Assembly: GCF_016862575.1 (NCBI RefSeq)
Contig: NZ_BONF01000001.1
Span: 82,904 to 146,903 of the forward strand
Reading direction: 5' to 3'
DNA: 64,000 nucleotides
Origin: Catellatospora bangladeshensis
GTDB lineage: Bacteria; Actinomycetota; Actinomycetes; Mycobacteriales; Micromonosporaceae
Each line of letters starts with the position of its first letter. Within the stretch, counting starts at the first letter, position 1. A program made the translations under genes and the position numbers. The notes under the pieces were generated by a model. The model did not search any database and had not been told where the DNA came from. It saw nothing but the letters and a program-made list of their open reading frames with translations. This document shows positions 24,284 through 32,906 of the stretch, one piece after another.

Positions 24284-26719
24284 ATGAAGCTCCGCTCCAC
24301 CGTGCTGGCCGCGGTCGCCGCGACCGGCCTGCTCGCGGCGTCGAGCCCGGCGCACGCGGCGGCCCCCGCCCTCCCCACCCTGCCCGGCACCGCGCTGCCG
24401 TTGCCCGCCCTGCCCGGCGGCCCCGGCGCGCGGGTCCCGTTCACCGAGTACGAGGCCGAGTCGGCGCGCACAAACGGCGCCGTGCTCGCGGCCACCCGGG
24501 CGTTCACGAAGCTCGCCGCAGAGGCGTCCGGCCGCCGCGCGGTCGCCCTAGACGCGGGCGAGTACGTCGAGTTCACCCTGGCCAAGGCGGCCAACGCGGT
24601 GGACGTGCGCTACTCGGTGCCGGACGGCAGCACCGCCTCGCTCACCGTCAGCGCGAACGGCAAGGCCGCCGGCTCGCTGGCGCTGTCCTCGGCGTACGCC
24701 CATGTTTACGGCAACTACCCGTACACCAACGAGCCCGCCGACCGCGGGCAGCACCACTACTTCGACGACGCGCGCACGCTGCTCGGCCGGACGCTGGCCG
24801 CAGGCACCCGGGTGCGGCTGCGGGCGAGCGCCCCCGCCGTGCTCGACCTGGCCGACTTCGAGCTGGTCGCCGCCGCTGCGGCCAGGCCGGACGGGTTCCT
24901 GGACGCGCTCGCCTTCGGCGCCGACCCGACCGGGGCCGCCGACTCCGGCCAGGCCCTGCAGGACGCGATCGACGCGGCCCGCGACCAGCAGCGCGGCCTG
25001 TGGATCCCGCCCGGCGAGTACGCGGTGACCCGCAAGCTCCAGGTGGACCGGGTGACCGTGCAGGGCGCGGGCCCGTGGCACACCGTGCTGCGCGGCGCGG
25101 GCGTCGGCGTGTTCGGCAACGCCGCGCCGAGCCCGAGCACCGGCGTGCACCTGTCCGGCTTCGCCGTCTTCGGCGGCACGGCCGGGCGCGACGACGCCAC
25201 GATCGACAGCGGCTTCGGCGGCTCGCTCAGCGACTCCAGCATCAGGAACGTGTGGGTCGAGCACGTCAAGGTCGGCATGTGGTTCGACGGCCCGTCGGAG
25301 AACCTCGTCATCGACGGCGGCCGGATCAAGAACGTGTGGGCCGACGGCCTGAACCTGCACAACGGCGTCAGCCGGTCCACGGTCGGCAACCTGTTCGTGC
25401 GCAACACCGGCGACGACGGCATGGCCATGTGGTCGGCCAGCAACGCCGACACCGGCAACACGTTCGCGCACAACACCGTCGCGCTGCCCATGCTCGCCAA
25501 CGGCTTCGCGGTGTACGGCGGCCGGGACAACACGGTGCGCGACAACATCGCCGCCGACACCGTCACCCAGGGCGGCGGCGTGCACGTCGGCAACCGCTTC
25601 GGGGCGAGCCCGCTCGCCGGGACCACCACCATCGCCCGCAACCTGCTGGTACGCACCGGCAGCCTGGTGCCCAACGAGCCGACCCAGATCGGCGCGCTGT
25701 GGTTCTGGGCGGCCGACGGGCCGATGACCGGCGCGGTCAAGGTCCAGGACGTGTCGCTGGTGGACAGCTCGTACTCGGGCCTGCACTTCTTCGGCAAGAG
25801 CATCACCAACGTGTCGGTGGAGCGGGTGACCGTGGCCGGGGCGGGCACGGTCGCGCTGCAGCTGCAGGCGCCGGGCGCGGCGACGTTCGCCGGGGTGGTC
25901 GCCTTCGGGCTGGGTGGCACCGGTGTGCACGACTGCGGCAGCGGCTTCACGGTGACCCGCGGCGCGGGCAACCTCGGCTGGTCCGGCAGCCGGTGCGGGT
26001 TCGCGCCCGCCGGTCAGCTGGAGATCGCGCAGGCCACCGGCGTGGACTACGGCTTCCAGCCGCTGGGCACGGACGCGGTCCGGCCGATCGCGATCACCAA
26101 CCCGGGGCCGGAGCCGATCACGGTCGAGGCCGTGGTGCCGCCGCGCGGATACACGGTCGGCGGGATGTGCCCGGTGATCGAAGTAGGGGCCACCTGCACG
26201 CTGTCCGTGCGCTTCGCGCCCACGGCGTCCGGCAACTACGCCGGGCTGCTCACGATCCACAGCAGCTCGCCCGCCGGGCCGTACGTGGTGGGCCTGCGCG
26301 GCATCGGGTTCGACCCGGACGGCAACCTGGCGCTGGGGCGCGACATCACGTCCAGCTCCCAGGCCGGGTGGTGGATCGCCCCGCCGAACCTGGTCGACGG
26401 CGACCCGGCGACGTACTTCGAGAGCCAGAACGGGGCGTTCCCGCAGACCGTCACCCTGGACCTCGGCCACCAGGTCGAGGTCCGCCGGATCGTGCTGAAA
26501 CTGCCCGCCAACTGGGGCGGCCGCTGGCAGACGATCGCCGTCGACGCCGACGGGGCCGCGCTGGTGCCCGCCGCGGAGCACCTGTTCGCCCCGGAGACCG
26601 GCAACGTCGTCACCATCGCCTTCCCCGCGGTCACGGCGCGGGAGCTGACGCTGACGTTCACGTCGAACACCGGCTGGCCCGCCGCGCAGATCTCCGAGTT
26701 CGAGGTGTACGCGCACTGA
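24284..26719 (+). CDS. Secreted GH87-type alpha-1,3-glucanase (mycodextranase)
   Basis: The 811-residue protein has a signal peptide cut near AHAAAPA and an N-terminal CBM-like beta sandwich (about 45-195, FTEYEAESARTNGAV). The parallel beta-helix catalytic domain follows (about 205-560). Asp354 (WADGLN) and Asp377-Asp378 (NTGDDGMAMWS) are spaced 23 and 24 residues apart, the D...DD pattern of GH87 catalytic aspartates. After the helix come an Ig-like choice-of-anchor-D segment (about 575-675) and a discoidin/F5-8C-type module (about 680-811). ATG at 24284 follows AGGAG. It is homologous to the larger enzyme at 44422. It should cut fungal or bacterial alpha-1,3-glucan outside the cell. Confidence 0.82.
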   Translation: MKLRSTVLAAVAATGLLAASSPAHAAAPALPTLPGTALPLPALPGGPGARVPFTEYEAESARTNGAVLAATRAFTKLAAEASGRRAVALDAGEYVEFTLAKAANAVDVRYSVPDGSTASLTVSANGKAAGSLALSSAYAHVYGNYPYTNEPADRGQHHYFDDARTLLGRTLAAGTRVRLRASAPAVLDLADFELVAAAAARPDGFLDALAFGADPTGAADSGQALQDAIDAARDQQRGLWIPPGEYAVTRKLQVDRVTVQGAGPWHTVLRGAGVGVFGNAAPSPSTGVHLSGFAVFGGTAGRDDATIDSGFGGSLSDSSIRNVWVEHVKVGMWFDGPSENLVIDGGRIKNVWADGLNLHNGVSRSTVGNLFVRNTGDDGMAMWSASNADTGNTFAHNTVALPMLANGFAVYGGRDNTVRDNIAADTVTQGGGVHVGNRFGASPLAGTTTIARNLLVRTGSLVPNEPTQIGALWFWAADGPMTGAVKVQDVSLVDSSYSGLHFFGKSITNVSVERVTVAGAGTVALQLQAPGAATFAGVVAFGLGGTGVHDCGSGFTVTRGAGNLGWSGSRCGFAPAGQLEIAQATGVDYGFQPLGTDAVRPIAITNPGPEPITVEAVVPPRGYTVGGMCPVIEVGATCTLSVRFAPTASGNYAGLLTIHSSSPAGPYVVGLRGIGFDPDGNLALGRDITSSSQAGWWIAPPNLVDGDPATYFESQNGAFPQTVTLDLGHQVEVRRIVLKLPANWGGRWQTIAVDADGAALVPAAEHLFAPETGNVVTIAFPAVTARELTLTFTSNTGWPAAQISEFEVYAH

Positions 26720-26727
26720 CCACGGCG

Positions 26728-26771
26728 GAAGCTCCCCTGCATGCTGCTGGACCGGCATGCAGGGGAGCTTC
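26728..26771. terminator. Bidirectional hairpin after the GH87 gene
   Basis: A perfect 17-bp stem, GAAGCTCCCCTGCATGC (26728-26744) with its complement at 26755-26771, sits between two convergent genes. Confidence 0.85.
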
Positions 26772-26782
26772 GGTCGCAGGCG

Positions 26783-28870
26783 TCAGGGGTTCAGCGCACC
26801 GGCTCGGGCGGCCGACAGGGGATCGCGGCGGGCGGGGCGCTTGAGCGTGGCGCGTGCCGTGTCCTGAGCCTTGCGGATCTCCGCCATCAGCACGTCCGGG
26901 GGCACCGGGCGGGCCAGGGCGAAGCCCTGCACCTGGTCACAGCCCAGCTCGTCCAGCATCGCCAGCGCGGTGAGGTCCTCCACGCCCTCGGCGGTCACGA
27001 ACAGGCCGAGGTTGTGCGCCAGCTCGATGGCGCTGCGCACCAGGATGGCGTCGCCGGGGTCGGTGGCCAGGTCGTGCACGAACGTCTTGTCGATCTTCAG
27101 CTCGTCCGCGGAGAGCAGCTTGAGCTGGTTCAGTGAGCTGAACCCGGTGCCGAAGTCGTCGATCGAGACCTGTACGCCGTCCCGGCGTACCCGGCGCAGC
27201 ACGTCCTGGGCCCGCACCGGGTCGGTGGTCATGCCGCTCTCGGTGATCTCCAAGCGCAGCAGCGTGGCGGGCAGGCCGTGCTCGGCCAGCGCCGAGCGCA
27301 CCTGCCCCACGAACGCGTCGTCGAGCAGGCAGTTCGGCGACACGTTGACCGAGACCGTCAGCGGGTGCCCCTGCGCGCACCACTTCGCGGCCTGCTTCAC
27401 CGCGATGCCCATCAGGTGGTAGGTGAGCGGGATCTCCAGGCCGCCGGTCTCCGCCACGTAGAGGAACGCGTCCGGCGACAGCAGCCCGAGCTGGGGGTGC
27501 TGCCAGCGCACCAGCGCCTCGGCCGCGCTGACCGTGGCGTCGGACAGCCGGACCTGCGGCTGGTAGTAGAGCACCAGCTCGCCCTCGGGATCGCCCTCGG
27601 TGAGCAGGGCGCGCAGGTCGCCGAAGAGAGCCATCCGGCTCGGCTGGTCGGTGTCGACGTCGGGGTCGTAGACGGCCACCCCCTTGCCGCTGGTCTTGGC
27701 CCGGTACATCGCCGCGTCGGCGTGGCGCAGCATGTCCTCGGGGCAGGTGCCGGCGTGGGCCAGGGCCATGCCGACGCTGCCGCTCACCGCGGCCGAACCG
27801 GCGGGCAGCAGGTAGTTGCGGCGCAGCGCGCCGGTGGCCCGCTCGGCGATCTCGACGGCCGCCTCGACCGAGCCGACCCGGGGCAGCAGCACGGCGAACT
27901 CGTCGCCGCCCAGGCGGGCGACGGTGTCCCCGTCCCGGACCACCTTGCGCAGCCGGTGCCCGGTCTCCACCAGCACGTCGTCGCCGGCCTGGTGGCCGAG
28001 CGTGTCGTTGACGGCCTTGAAGCCGTTCATGTCGATCAGCATGACCGCGAGCTGGTCACCCGGCGCGGCACCGCCCGGGTCGAGGGCGTCCTCCAGCTGC
28101 CGCTGGAACAGCAGCCGGTTGGCCAGCCCGGTGAGCGGGTCGTGCAGCGCCTGGTGCTGGCTGACCTCGGCGTGCTGCAGCACGCGGCGCTGGTAGCCCA
28201 GCATGACCCGCCAGATCGCGGCGACCAGGCCGAGGCCGACCGCGAAGCCGACGACGGTCGCCGCGAACATCCGGGTCTGCACCTTGCGCAGGTCGGCGAC
28301 CAGCTTCTGGGCCTGCACGTGGTGGGACCGGGATACCTCGGTGACGTCGTGCTGGAGCGTGTAGTACGCCGGGGTGACCTCCAGCCGGTCCTGGGTGACC
28401 GCCTCCGGGTTGCGGTCGGTCACCATGACGATCAGCTCGTCGGCGGCCTGCCGGTACGCCGACTGCTCAGCCTGCAGCCGCAGCGCGTCGTCGTGCGCCG
28501 CGCCGGAGCTCAGCTCGACCGCCCGGCGCAGCGCCGCGTCGGCCTGCGCGGCGGACTCCAGGTAGCGGGCGCGCGCCGCCACGGACGGCTCCAGCTGGTA
28601 GTGGCGGGCCTGCATCTCCTGCACCGCCACCGCCGAGCTGGCCTCGCTGAACACCGCGTCCAGCACGAGCGCCTTGGACTGCGCCTCGGTGGCCTGGGTG
28701 GCCTGCAGGGTCCCCCAGAGGGTGAACGCGCCCAGCCCGCACAGCACGAACGCCAGGGCGGCGGTCATGCCGAGGCTGCGGCGCGGCCGCAGCACCGGAT
28801 CGGCCCGGCGGGCGGACACGCCCTGCCTGCCGAGCCGCTTGACGGCCCGCCTCCACGACGGCCAGCGCAT
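26783..28870 (-). CDS. Membrane GGDEF-EAL cyclic-di-GMP enzyme
   Basis: The 695-residue protein has a cytoplasmic N-terminus and a first helix (about 36-56). An extracytoplasmic helical sensor region (about 57-200) lies before a second helix (about 202-225). GGDEF (RLGGDEFAVL, about 320) and EAL (AEALVRWQHP, about 450; IDDFGTGFSSL and KIDKTFV later) follow. Key residues for both cyclase and phosphodiesterase activity look intact. The sensor region has the helical character of four-helix-bundle input domains. ATG at 28870 follows GGAGGAGG. It is divergent from a solute-binding lipoprotein gene (120 bp apart), which may deliver a ligand to the sensor. Cyclic-di-GMP controls development in filamentous actinobacteria. 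Confidence 0.94.
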   Translation of the reverse strand: MRWPSWRRAVKRLGRQGVSARRADPVLRPRRSLGMTAALAFVLCGLGAFTLWGTLQATQATEAQSKALVLDAVFSEASSAVAVQEMQARHYQLEPSVAARARYLESAAQADAALRRAVELSSGAAHDDALRLQAEQSAYRQAADELIVMVTDRNPEAVTQDRLEVTPAYYTLQHDVTEVSRSHHVQAQKLVADLRKVQTRMFAATVVGFAVGLGLVAAIWRVMLGYQRRVLQHAEVSQHQALHDPLTGLANRLLFQRQLEDALDPGGAAPGDQLAVMLIDMNGFKAVNDTLGHQAGDDVLVETGHRLRKVVRDGDTVARLGGDEFAVLLPRVGSVEAAVEIAERATGALRRNYLLPAGSAAVSGSVGMALAHAGTCPEDMLRHADAAMYRAKTSGKGVAVYDPDVDTDQPSRMALFGDLRALLTEGDPEGELVLYYQPQVRLSDATVSAAEALVRWQHPQLGLLSPDAFLYVAETGGLEIPLTYHLMGIAVKQAAKWCAQGHPLTVSVNVSPNCLLDDAFVGQVRSALAEHGLPATLLRLEITESGMTTDPVRAQDVLRRVRRDGVQVSIDDFGTGFSSLNQLKLLSADELKIDKTFVHDLATDPGDAILVRSAIELAHNLGLFVTAEGVEDLTALAMLDELGCDQVQGFALARPVPPDVLMAEIRKAQDTARATLKRPARRDPLSAARAGALNP

Positions 28871-28990
28871 GTTTCGGGGGTCCTCCTCCGGTCGGCCTCA
28901 GCCGACCTGTCCGGTGCTGCTAGCAGTACAAGTCGGCCAGCCTATGCGGCGATTCCGACTTTCCCGAGAATTCTGATATTAATTCACGAT

Positions 28991-30178
28991 ATGGACAAGC
29001 TCCACGAGTCGGGCGCGCTGCGTCAGTTGAGGCGAGTGGTGAGCGTGGTGCTCGCCGCCGCCCTGTGCGGCGTGGCCGCCGCCTGCACCGACGGCGCAGA
29101 AAAGGACGAAACACCCCAGGTGGTACGTCTCGGTGCGCTGATCCCGCTGACCGGCGACAACGCTCCCACGGGCAAGCGCCTGCTGGAGGCGTACCAGATC
29201 GCCATCCAGGACGCGAACGAGGCCGGCGGCGTGCTCGGGCGCAAGGTGGAGCTGGTCGTCGGCGACGACGCGTGCGACCCCGGCACAGCGGTGGTCAAGG
29301 CCAACGAGATGATCGGCCGGGACATCACCGTCTCCGTCGGCGGCGGCTGCAGCGTGGCCGCGGTGCCCGTGCTGAAGGTGTTCCACACCGCCGGCATTCC
29401 GATGATCATCCCGGCGGCGAACTCGACCGACCTGCTGGTGCCCGGCTACAACAGCGTCTTCCTGCTCTCCGGCACCACCACGGTGGAGGCGGCGCACGCG
29501 GTCGACGCGATGGAGGCGCTGGGCCGCAAGCGGCTGCTGGTGATCGACGACGGCACCAGCTTCCCGGAGACCATCGCCGACGCCGCTGTGGCGGACGTGA
29601 ACAAGAGCGGCGGGCCGCTGAGGCTGGCCGACCAGATCACGGTCAGCCAGGGCGCCACCAGCTACCCGCGGGTGGTGGACACGGTGCGCGAGAAGAACGC
29701 CGACCTGGTCTTCTTCACCGGGTACTACCCGGAGGCCGCCCGGATGATCCGCGACCTGCGCGACTCCGGCTTCCAGGGCACCATCATGCTGTCCGACGCG
29801 GGCACCGACCCGACCCTGTTCGACCAGCTCACGGACGCCCAGGAGAAGGGCGTGTACGGCATCACGCTGCCGCTGGCGCAGTTCGAGCCCGCGGCCTCGG
29901 ACTGGGCCGCGAAGTACCGCGCCTCCTACGGCCACGAGCCCGGCCCGTTCACCATGCAGGCGTACGACGCCGTCCGGCTCAGCCTGAACGCGATCCAGCG
30001 GGCGGGCAGCCTCGACCGGGAGGCCGTGCGCAAGGCGATCGCCGAGACCAAGCCGGGCGACATCGAGCTGCTTTCCGGCCCGGCGGAGTTCAAGCCGGAC
30101 GGCACCCAGCCCAATCCCACGTTCATCCTGCTGCAGATCAAGAACGGCGAGTTCTCGCTCGTCCGCGAGGTCAGCTGA
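28991..30178 (+). CDS. Orphan branched-chain-amino-acid-type solute-binding lipoprotein
   Basis: The 395-residue protein has a signal peptide with lipobox GVAAAC and a type I periplasmic-binding fold like LivJ/amide-sensing proteins. It starts VVRLGALIPLTGDNAPTGKRLLEAYQIA and continues with GGVLGRKVELVVGDDACDP, GGGCSVAAVPVLK, TGYYPEAARMIRDLR and MQAYDAVRLSLNAI. No permease or ATPase gene follows; the next gene is unrelated. Its start (ATG at 28991) is divergent from the GGDEF-EAL gene. It may serve an unlinked transporter, or act as a ligand receptor for the neighbouring membrane enzyme. Confidence 0.9.
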   Translation: MDKLHESGALRQLRRVVSVVLAAALCGVAAACTDGAEKDETPQVVRLGALIPLTGDNAPTGKRLLEAYQIAIQDANEAGGVLGRKVELVVGDDACDPGTAVVKANEMIGRDITVSVGGGCSVAAVPVLKVFHTAGIPMIIPAANSTDLLVPGYNSVFLLSGTTTVEAAHAVDAMEALGRKRLLVIDDGTSFPETIADAAVADVNKSGGPLRLADQITVSQGATSYPRVVDTVREKNADLVFFTGYYPEAARMIRDLRDSGFQGTIMLSDAGTDPTLFDQLTDAQEKGVYGITLPLAQFEPAASDWAAKYRASYGHEPGPFTMQAYDAVRLSLNAIQRAGSLDREAVRKAIAETKPGDIELLSGPAEFKPDGTQPNPTFILLQIKNGEFSLVREVS

Positions 30179-30206
30179 GATCTCGCTCTCCTGTCCCGAC
30201 TCCCGC

Positions 30207-30231
30207 GGTTAGCGCTCTCCCGAGCGGGTAT
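30207..30231 (+). promoter_or_regulatory. SigB-type stress promoter candidate
   Basis: GGTTA, 14 bp and GGGTAT match the actinobacterial general-stress sigma factor consensus (GTTT-N14-16-GGGTAT). It lies 60 bp upstream of the repeat-containing membrane protein at 30291. Confidence 0.5.
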
Positions 30232-30290
30232 CCGGTTCGCGAACGGGCCACGTTCTTAGGCGTGCTCGGCGCGAACGAGGAGGTCTGCTC

Positions 30291-30653
30291 ATGGCAAGGA
30301 ACAACGGAGTCGCCGCTTCGGCCAGCCAGCTCAAGGAGACGCTGGCCGAGTCGGGTCGCGCGGTCGCCGCGCAGGCCGGCGAGGTCAGGCACACCCTGGC
30401 CGAGTCCGGTCACACCCTCGCCGGCCAGGCGGGGGAGGTCAAGGACCAGGTCGCCGCGACGGCGGCGCTGGCCCGCGACAAGGCGGGCGAGGTCGTGCAC
30501 GATCTCGCCGTGAAGATGCCGTCCAGCTCCCAGGAGTGGGAGGCGGCGGGCCGCGACGTGATGGCGAGCGTCCGGCGCAACCCGCAGCCGTGGATCGTCG
30601 GCGCGGCCGTCGTCACCGTCGTGTGGTGGCTGGCCCGCAAGACCAAGCGGTAG
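30291..30653 (+). CDS. Repeat-containing membrane-anchored protein, DUF883-like
   Basis: The 120-residue protein contains three consecutive helical repeats of about 18 residues, each ending in a GEV motif: TLAESGRAVAAQAGEV, TLAESGHTLAGQAGEV and VAATAALARDKAGEV. A linker and a C-terminal membrane helix (WIVGAAVVTVVWWLARK) follow. The apolipoprotein-like amphipathic repeats and tail anchor resemble DUF883/ElaB-like and stress-linked proteins. ATG at 30291 follows GAGGAGG. A SigB-type promoter upstream supports stress expression. A 23-bp stem terminator follows. Confidence 0.75.
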   Translation: MARNNGVAASASQLKETLAESGRAVAAQAGEVRHTLAESGHTLAGQAGEVKDQVAATAALARDKAGEVVHDLAVKMPSSSQEWEAAGRDVMASVRRNPQPWIVGAAVVTVVWWLARKTKR

Positions 30654-30671
30654 GCGTAACCGCACCTCCGG

Positions 30672-30728
30672 CACCGCGAGGGCCGGCCACCTCCCACCCC
30701 CGGGTGGAGGTGGCCGGCCCTCGCGGTG
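30672..30728 (+). terminator. Very long hairpin terminator
   Basis: A perfect 23-bp stem, from CACCGCGAGGGCC (30672) to GGCCCTCGCGGTG (30728), has an 11-nt loop. It ends the small membrane-protein unit. Confidence 0.85.
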
Positions 30729-31058
30729 TGACGGTCCTTATCGGAGGCATGCCGGGTACGCAATCCCTCGGTGACGGACAGTGTGTGCGATTCGCCGAGG
30801 TCGAAGGTGCGTAACCTCCCGTGCGGCCGGGCTTCGGCGGAGGACCCACCTGGTGGGCACACCATCCAGCGCACCGTCTACATACGACTTCCATGGGTCT
30901 TTCGGGCAATTAGTTACAGACGAATAGTTTTCGCGTGAATCATCTCTTATCTCTGTCACCTGCTGTAGTCTGCACCGAGCTACCCGTTACCGCGGCGGTG
31001 ATCCAGGCGCGCCGAACGGCGACGACCCGCGGGTGGCCTCACTCTCCGGGGAGCGGGT
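30729..31058. other. Upstream region of the roadblock cassette
   Basis: The 330-bp gap includes an A+T-rich patch at about 30905-30960 that is unlike the rest of the window and is probably the promoter region. TAGTCT (30966-30971) is a possible -10. No riboswitch or small gene could be supported. GGGGAG (31048-31053) is the ribosome-binding site of the first roadblock gene. Confidence 0.45.
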
Positions 31059-31436
31059 GTGCTTGATATCGACGACTGCCTTCAGCAGTTGATGGCGCTC
31101 CAGGGCGTGCACGGGGCAAGCCTCATCGACTTCCCCAGCGGATCGGTCATCGGCGCGGCCGGCCGAGGGCCCGGCAGCATCGGCGACGCGCCCGCGGACG
31201 CGGCGGACATGATCCACGCGACCATGCAGACCGCGGCCTTCGCCACCGTCGGGCAGCCCGCGCACGTCGAGGACATCGTGATCACCGCGGGCAACGGCTA
31301 TCACGTGATGCGCCTGCTGCGCTCGGACATCGAGGCGCGCATGGTGCTCTACCTGTGGCTGGACCGGTCGGTGGGCAACCTGGTCGTGGCGCAGCGGCAG
31401 CTGAGCGCCGTCGCCGCGCAGATCAGCGCGAACTGA
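31059..31436 (+). CDS. Roadblock/LC7-domain protein 1
   Basis: The 125-residue protein is a single roadblock/LC7 domain: LDIDDCLQQLMALQGVHGASLIDF, GAAGRG, HVEDIVITAGNGYHVMRLLR and MVLYLWLDRSVGNLVVAQRQL. Roadblock proteins of the MglB/CvnB class dimerise and act on small Ras-like GTPases. It has a GTG start after GGGGAG. It is the first gene of a tight four-gene cassette (8, -1 and 3 bp between genes). Its C-terminal half is clearly similar to the roadblock protein at 32907. No partner GTPase is encoded nearby. Confidence 0.85.
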   Translation: MLDIDDCLQQLMALQGVHGASLIDFPSGSVIGAAGRGPGSIGDAPADAADMIHATMQTAAFATVGQPAHVEDIVITAGNGYHVMRLLRSDIEARMVLYLWLDRSVGNLVVAQRQLSAVAAQISAN

Positions 31437-31443
31437 TCGCCGT

Positions 31444-32424
31444 ATGCCTACGAGCTCACGCCAGCCGATGCTGCGCGAACTGCTGGAGCCCTGGTGCGCC
31501 GCCGGCGTCACCGGCGCCCTGCGCATCCTCGACCCGCCCGGCGGGGTCGTGTACATCGTGGACGGCCGCGTCGCGTACGCCGAGTGCCCGGTCGCGTCCG
31601 GGCTGGAGCGGCTGCTGACCGCCTCCGGCCGGCTGCCCGCCGAGGCGTGGCGCGCCGCGGTCAACGCCGGCCGCGCCCAGCACCGCATCGGCCCCGAGCT
31701 GGTGGACGGCGGGCTGGTCAGCCAGCCCGAGCTGGAGGCGCTGGGCGTGATGGCGCTCTACGACGCCGCCTTCTTCCTGTTCGACCTGGTCGTGGGCACG
31801 CAGTTCGAGCACCGCGCCCGCCATCCGGTCGGCCACCTGCGCACCCTCGACCTGCGCGTGGTCTGCCAGGAGGTGGACCGGCGCAAGCGGCTGCTCGCCG
31901 ACGCCTGGCCGGACGCCGCCATCGACACCGCGGCCGTGCTGCCGCAGCGCCGGCTGCGCTCGCAGTGTGTGGCGCTGACCGCGCTGCAGTGGGAGGTCGT
32001 GGCCAACGCCGACCGCCGCCGCAGCCCCGTCGACCTGGCCCGCCTGCTGGGCCGGGACACCTTCTCGGTCATGCTCGAGGTGCGCCGGATGGCGAGGTCC
32101 GGGCTGGTCGAGCCGGGTCGGCCCGGTGGCTCCGCGGCCGCCGAGTCCGTCGCCACCGTGCGCGCGCGGGCCGCCGCGGGCCTGCCCACGACCCCTGAGG
32201 CGGAGCGGGTCGGCAGGCATGCCCGGCCGGCCCCGGAGCACGAGCCGCTGCCCGAACCCGAGCCGGAGCAGGTGGACACGAGCCTGCCGCCGCCCGTGCT
32301 CCCGCATCGCGCCGTACGGCACCAGCCCTCGGCCGAGTTCCTGGTGCCTGCCGGGATGCCGGCAGAACCCCGGGTGTCCGAACAGATCCTCGTCCGGCTC
32401 CTCGCCGGGCTGGGGGCGCTGTGA
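31444..32424 (+). CDS. DUF4388-like protein of the roadblock cassette
   Basis: The 326-residue protein has an N-terminal DUF4388/PatA-like domain (residues 1-120, MLRELLEPWCAAGVTGALRILDPPGGVVYIVDGRVAYAEC, LVDGGLVSQPELEALGVMALYDAAFFLF). A winged-helix-like section comes next (about 175-225, LTALQWEVVANADRRRSPVDLARLLGRDTFSVMLEVRRMARSGL). The C-terminal tail is proline/glutamate-rich and disordered. In other bacteria DUF4388 sits beside MglA/roadblock or two-component modules. The stop overlaps the next start (TGATG). Confidence 0.72.
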   Translation: MPTSSRQPMLRELLEPWCAAGVTGALRILDPPGGVVYIVDGRVAYAECPVASGLERLLTASGRLPAEAWRAAVNAGRAQHRIGPELVDGGLVSQPELEALGVMALYDAAFFLFDLVVGTQFEHRARHPVGHLRTLDLRVVCQEVDRRKRLLADAWPDAAIDTAAVLPQRRLRSQCVALTALQWEVVANADRRRSPVDLARLLGRDTFSVMLEVRRMARSGLVEPGRPGGSAAAESVATVRARAAAGLPTTPEAERVGRHARPAPEHEPLPEPEPEQVDTSLPPPVLPHRAVRHQPSAEFLVPAGMPAEPRVSEQILVRLLAGLGAL

Positions 32425-32903
32425 TGCGTCACCTGCTGAGAAACGTCCTACGCGGTAGGAGGAGAGGAGTCACCCCTTTGACACCTGACAGTCCGGTGCT
32501 CGCTGAGATACGCGATCTGCGCCTGCGCCTGCCACACGTGCTGGGCGTGGTCGTGGCCAGCGTGGACGGCCTGCTCATAGCGCAGGACACGCACGGTGTG
32601 GAGCCGGAGGTGTTCGCCGCGATGTCGGCGGCCCAGCTCGGTCTGGGGCAGCAGACCGTGGCGGCGGTGCGGGCCGGCGAGTTCCGCGAGTCGGTCACCA
32701 CGGCCACCAACGGCTACGTGGCGACCTTCGCCGCAGGGGCATCGGCACTGCTCACCGTCATCGCGGGGCGGGAGCTCAACGTCGCCCGCCTGCACCACGA
32801 GGCCCGCCCGGCCGCCGCCCGCATCGGCGAGCTGGTCCGGCAGGCCGAACAACGCCGAATCACCGAACAGTACGACCCTTCATCCGGAAAGAGATCGAGG
32901 TAG
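32424..32903 (+). CDS. Roadblock/LC7-domain protein 2
   Basis: The 159-residue protein has a roadblock domain at about residues 25-130: SPVLAEIRDLRLRLPHVLGVVVASVDGLLIAQDT, ESVTTATNGYVATFAAGASALLTVIAGRELNVARLHHEARPAAARI. ATG at 32424 overlaps the previous stop. A TTG at 32478 in the same frame stands after a much stronger ribosome-binding site (GGAGGAGAGGAG) and may be the real start, giving 141 residues and removing the basic N-terminus MRHLLRNVLRGRRRG. The protein is more like CvnB-type roadblock proteins than the other two in the cassette. Confidence 0.83.
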   Translation: MRHLLRNVLRGRRRGVTPLTPDSPVLAEIRDLRLRLPHVLGVVVASVDGLLIAQDTHGVEPEVFAAMSAAQLGLGQQTVAAVRAGEFRESVTTATNGYVATFAAGASALLTVIAGRELNVARLHHEARPAAARIGELVRQAEQRRITEQYDPSSGKRSR

Positions 32904-32906
32904 GCC

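Noticed and set aside
30738..30959. Leftward frame of 73 codons in the gap before the roadblock cassette
   Set aside because: No ribosome-binding site or recognisable motif; it covers an A+T-rich promoter-like patch.
30729..31058. Possible riboswitch before the roadblock cassette
   Set aside because: No conserved aptamer strands of known classes could be matched by eye.
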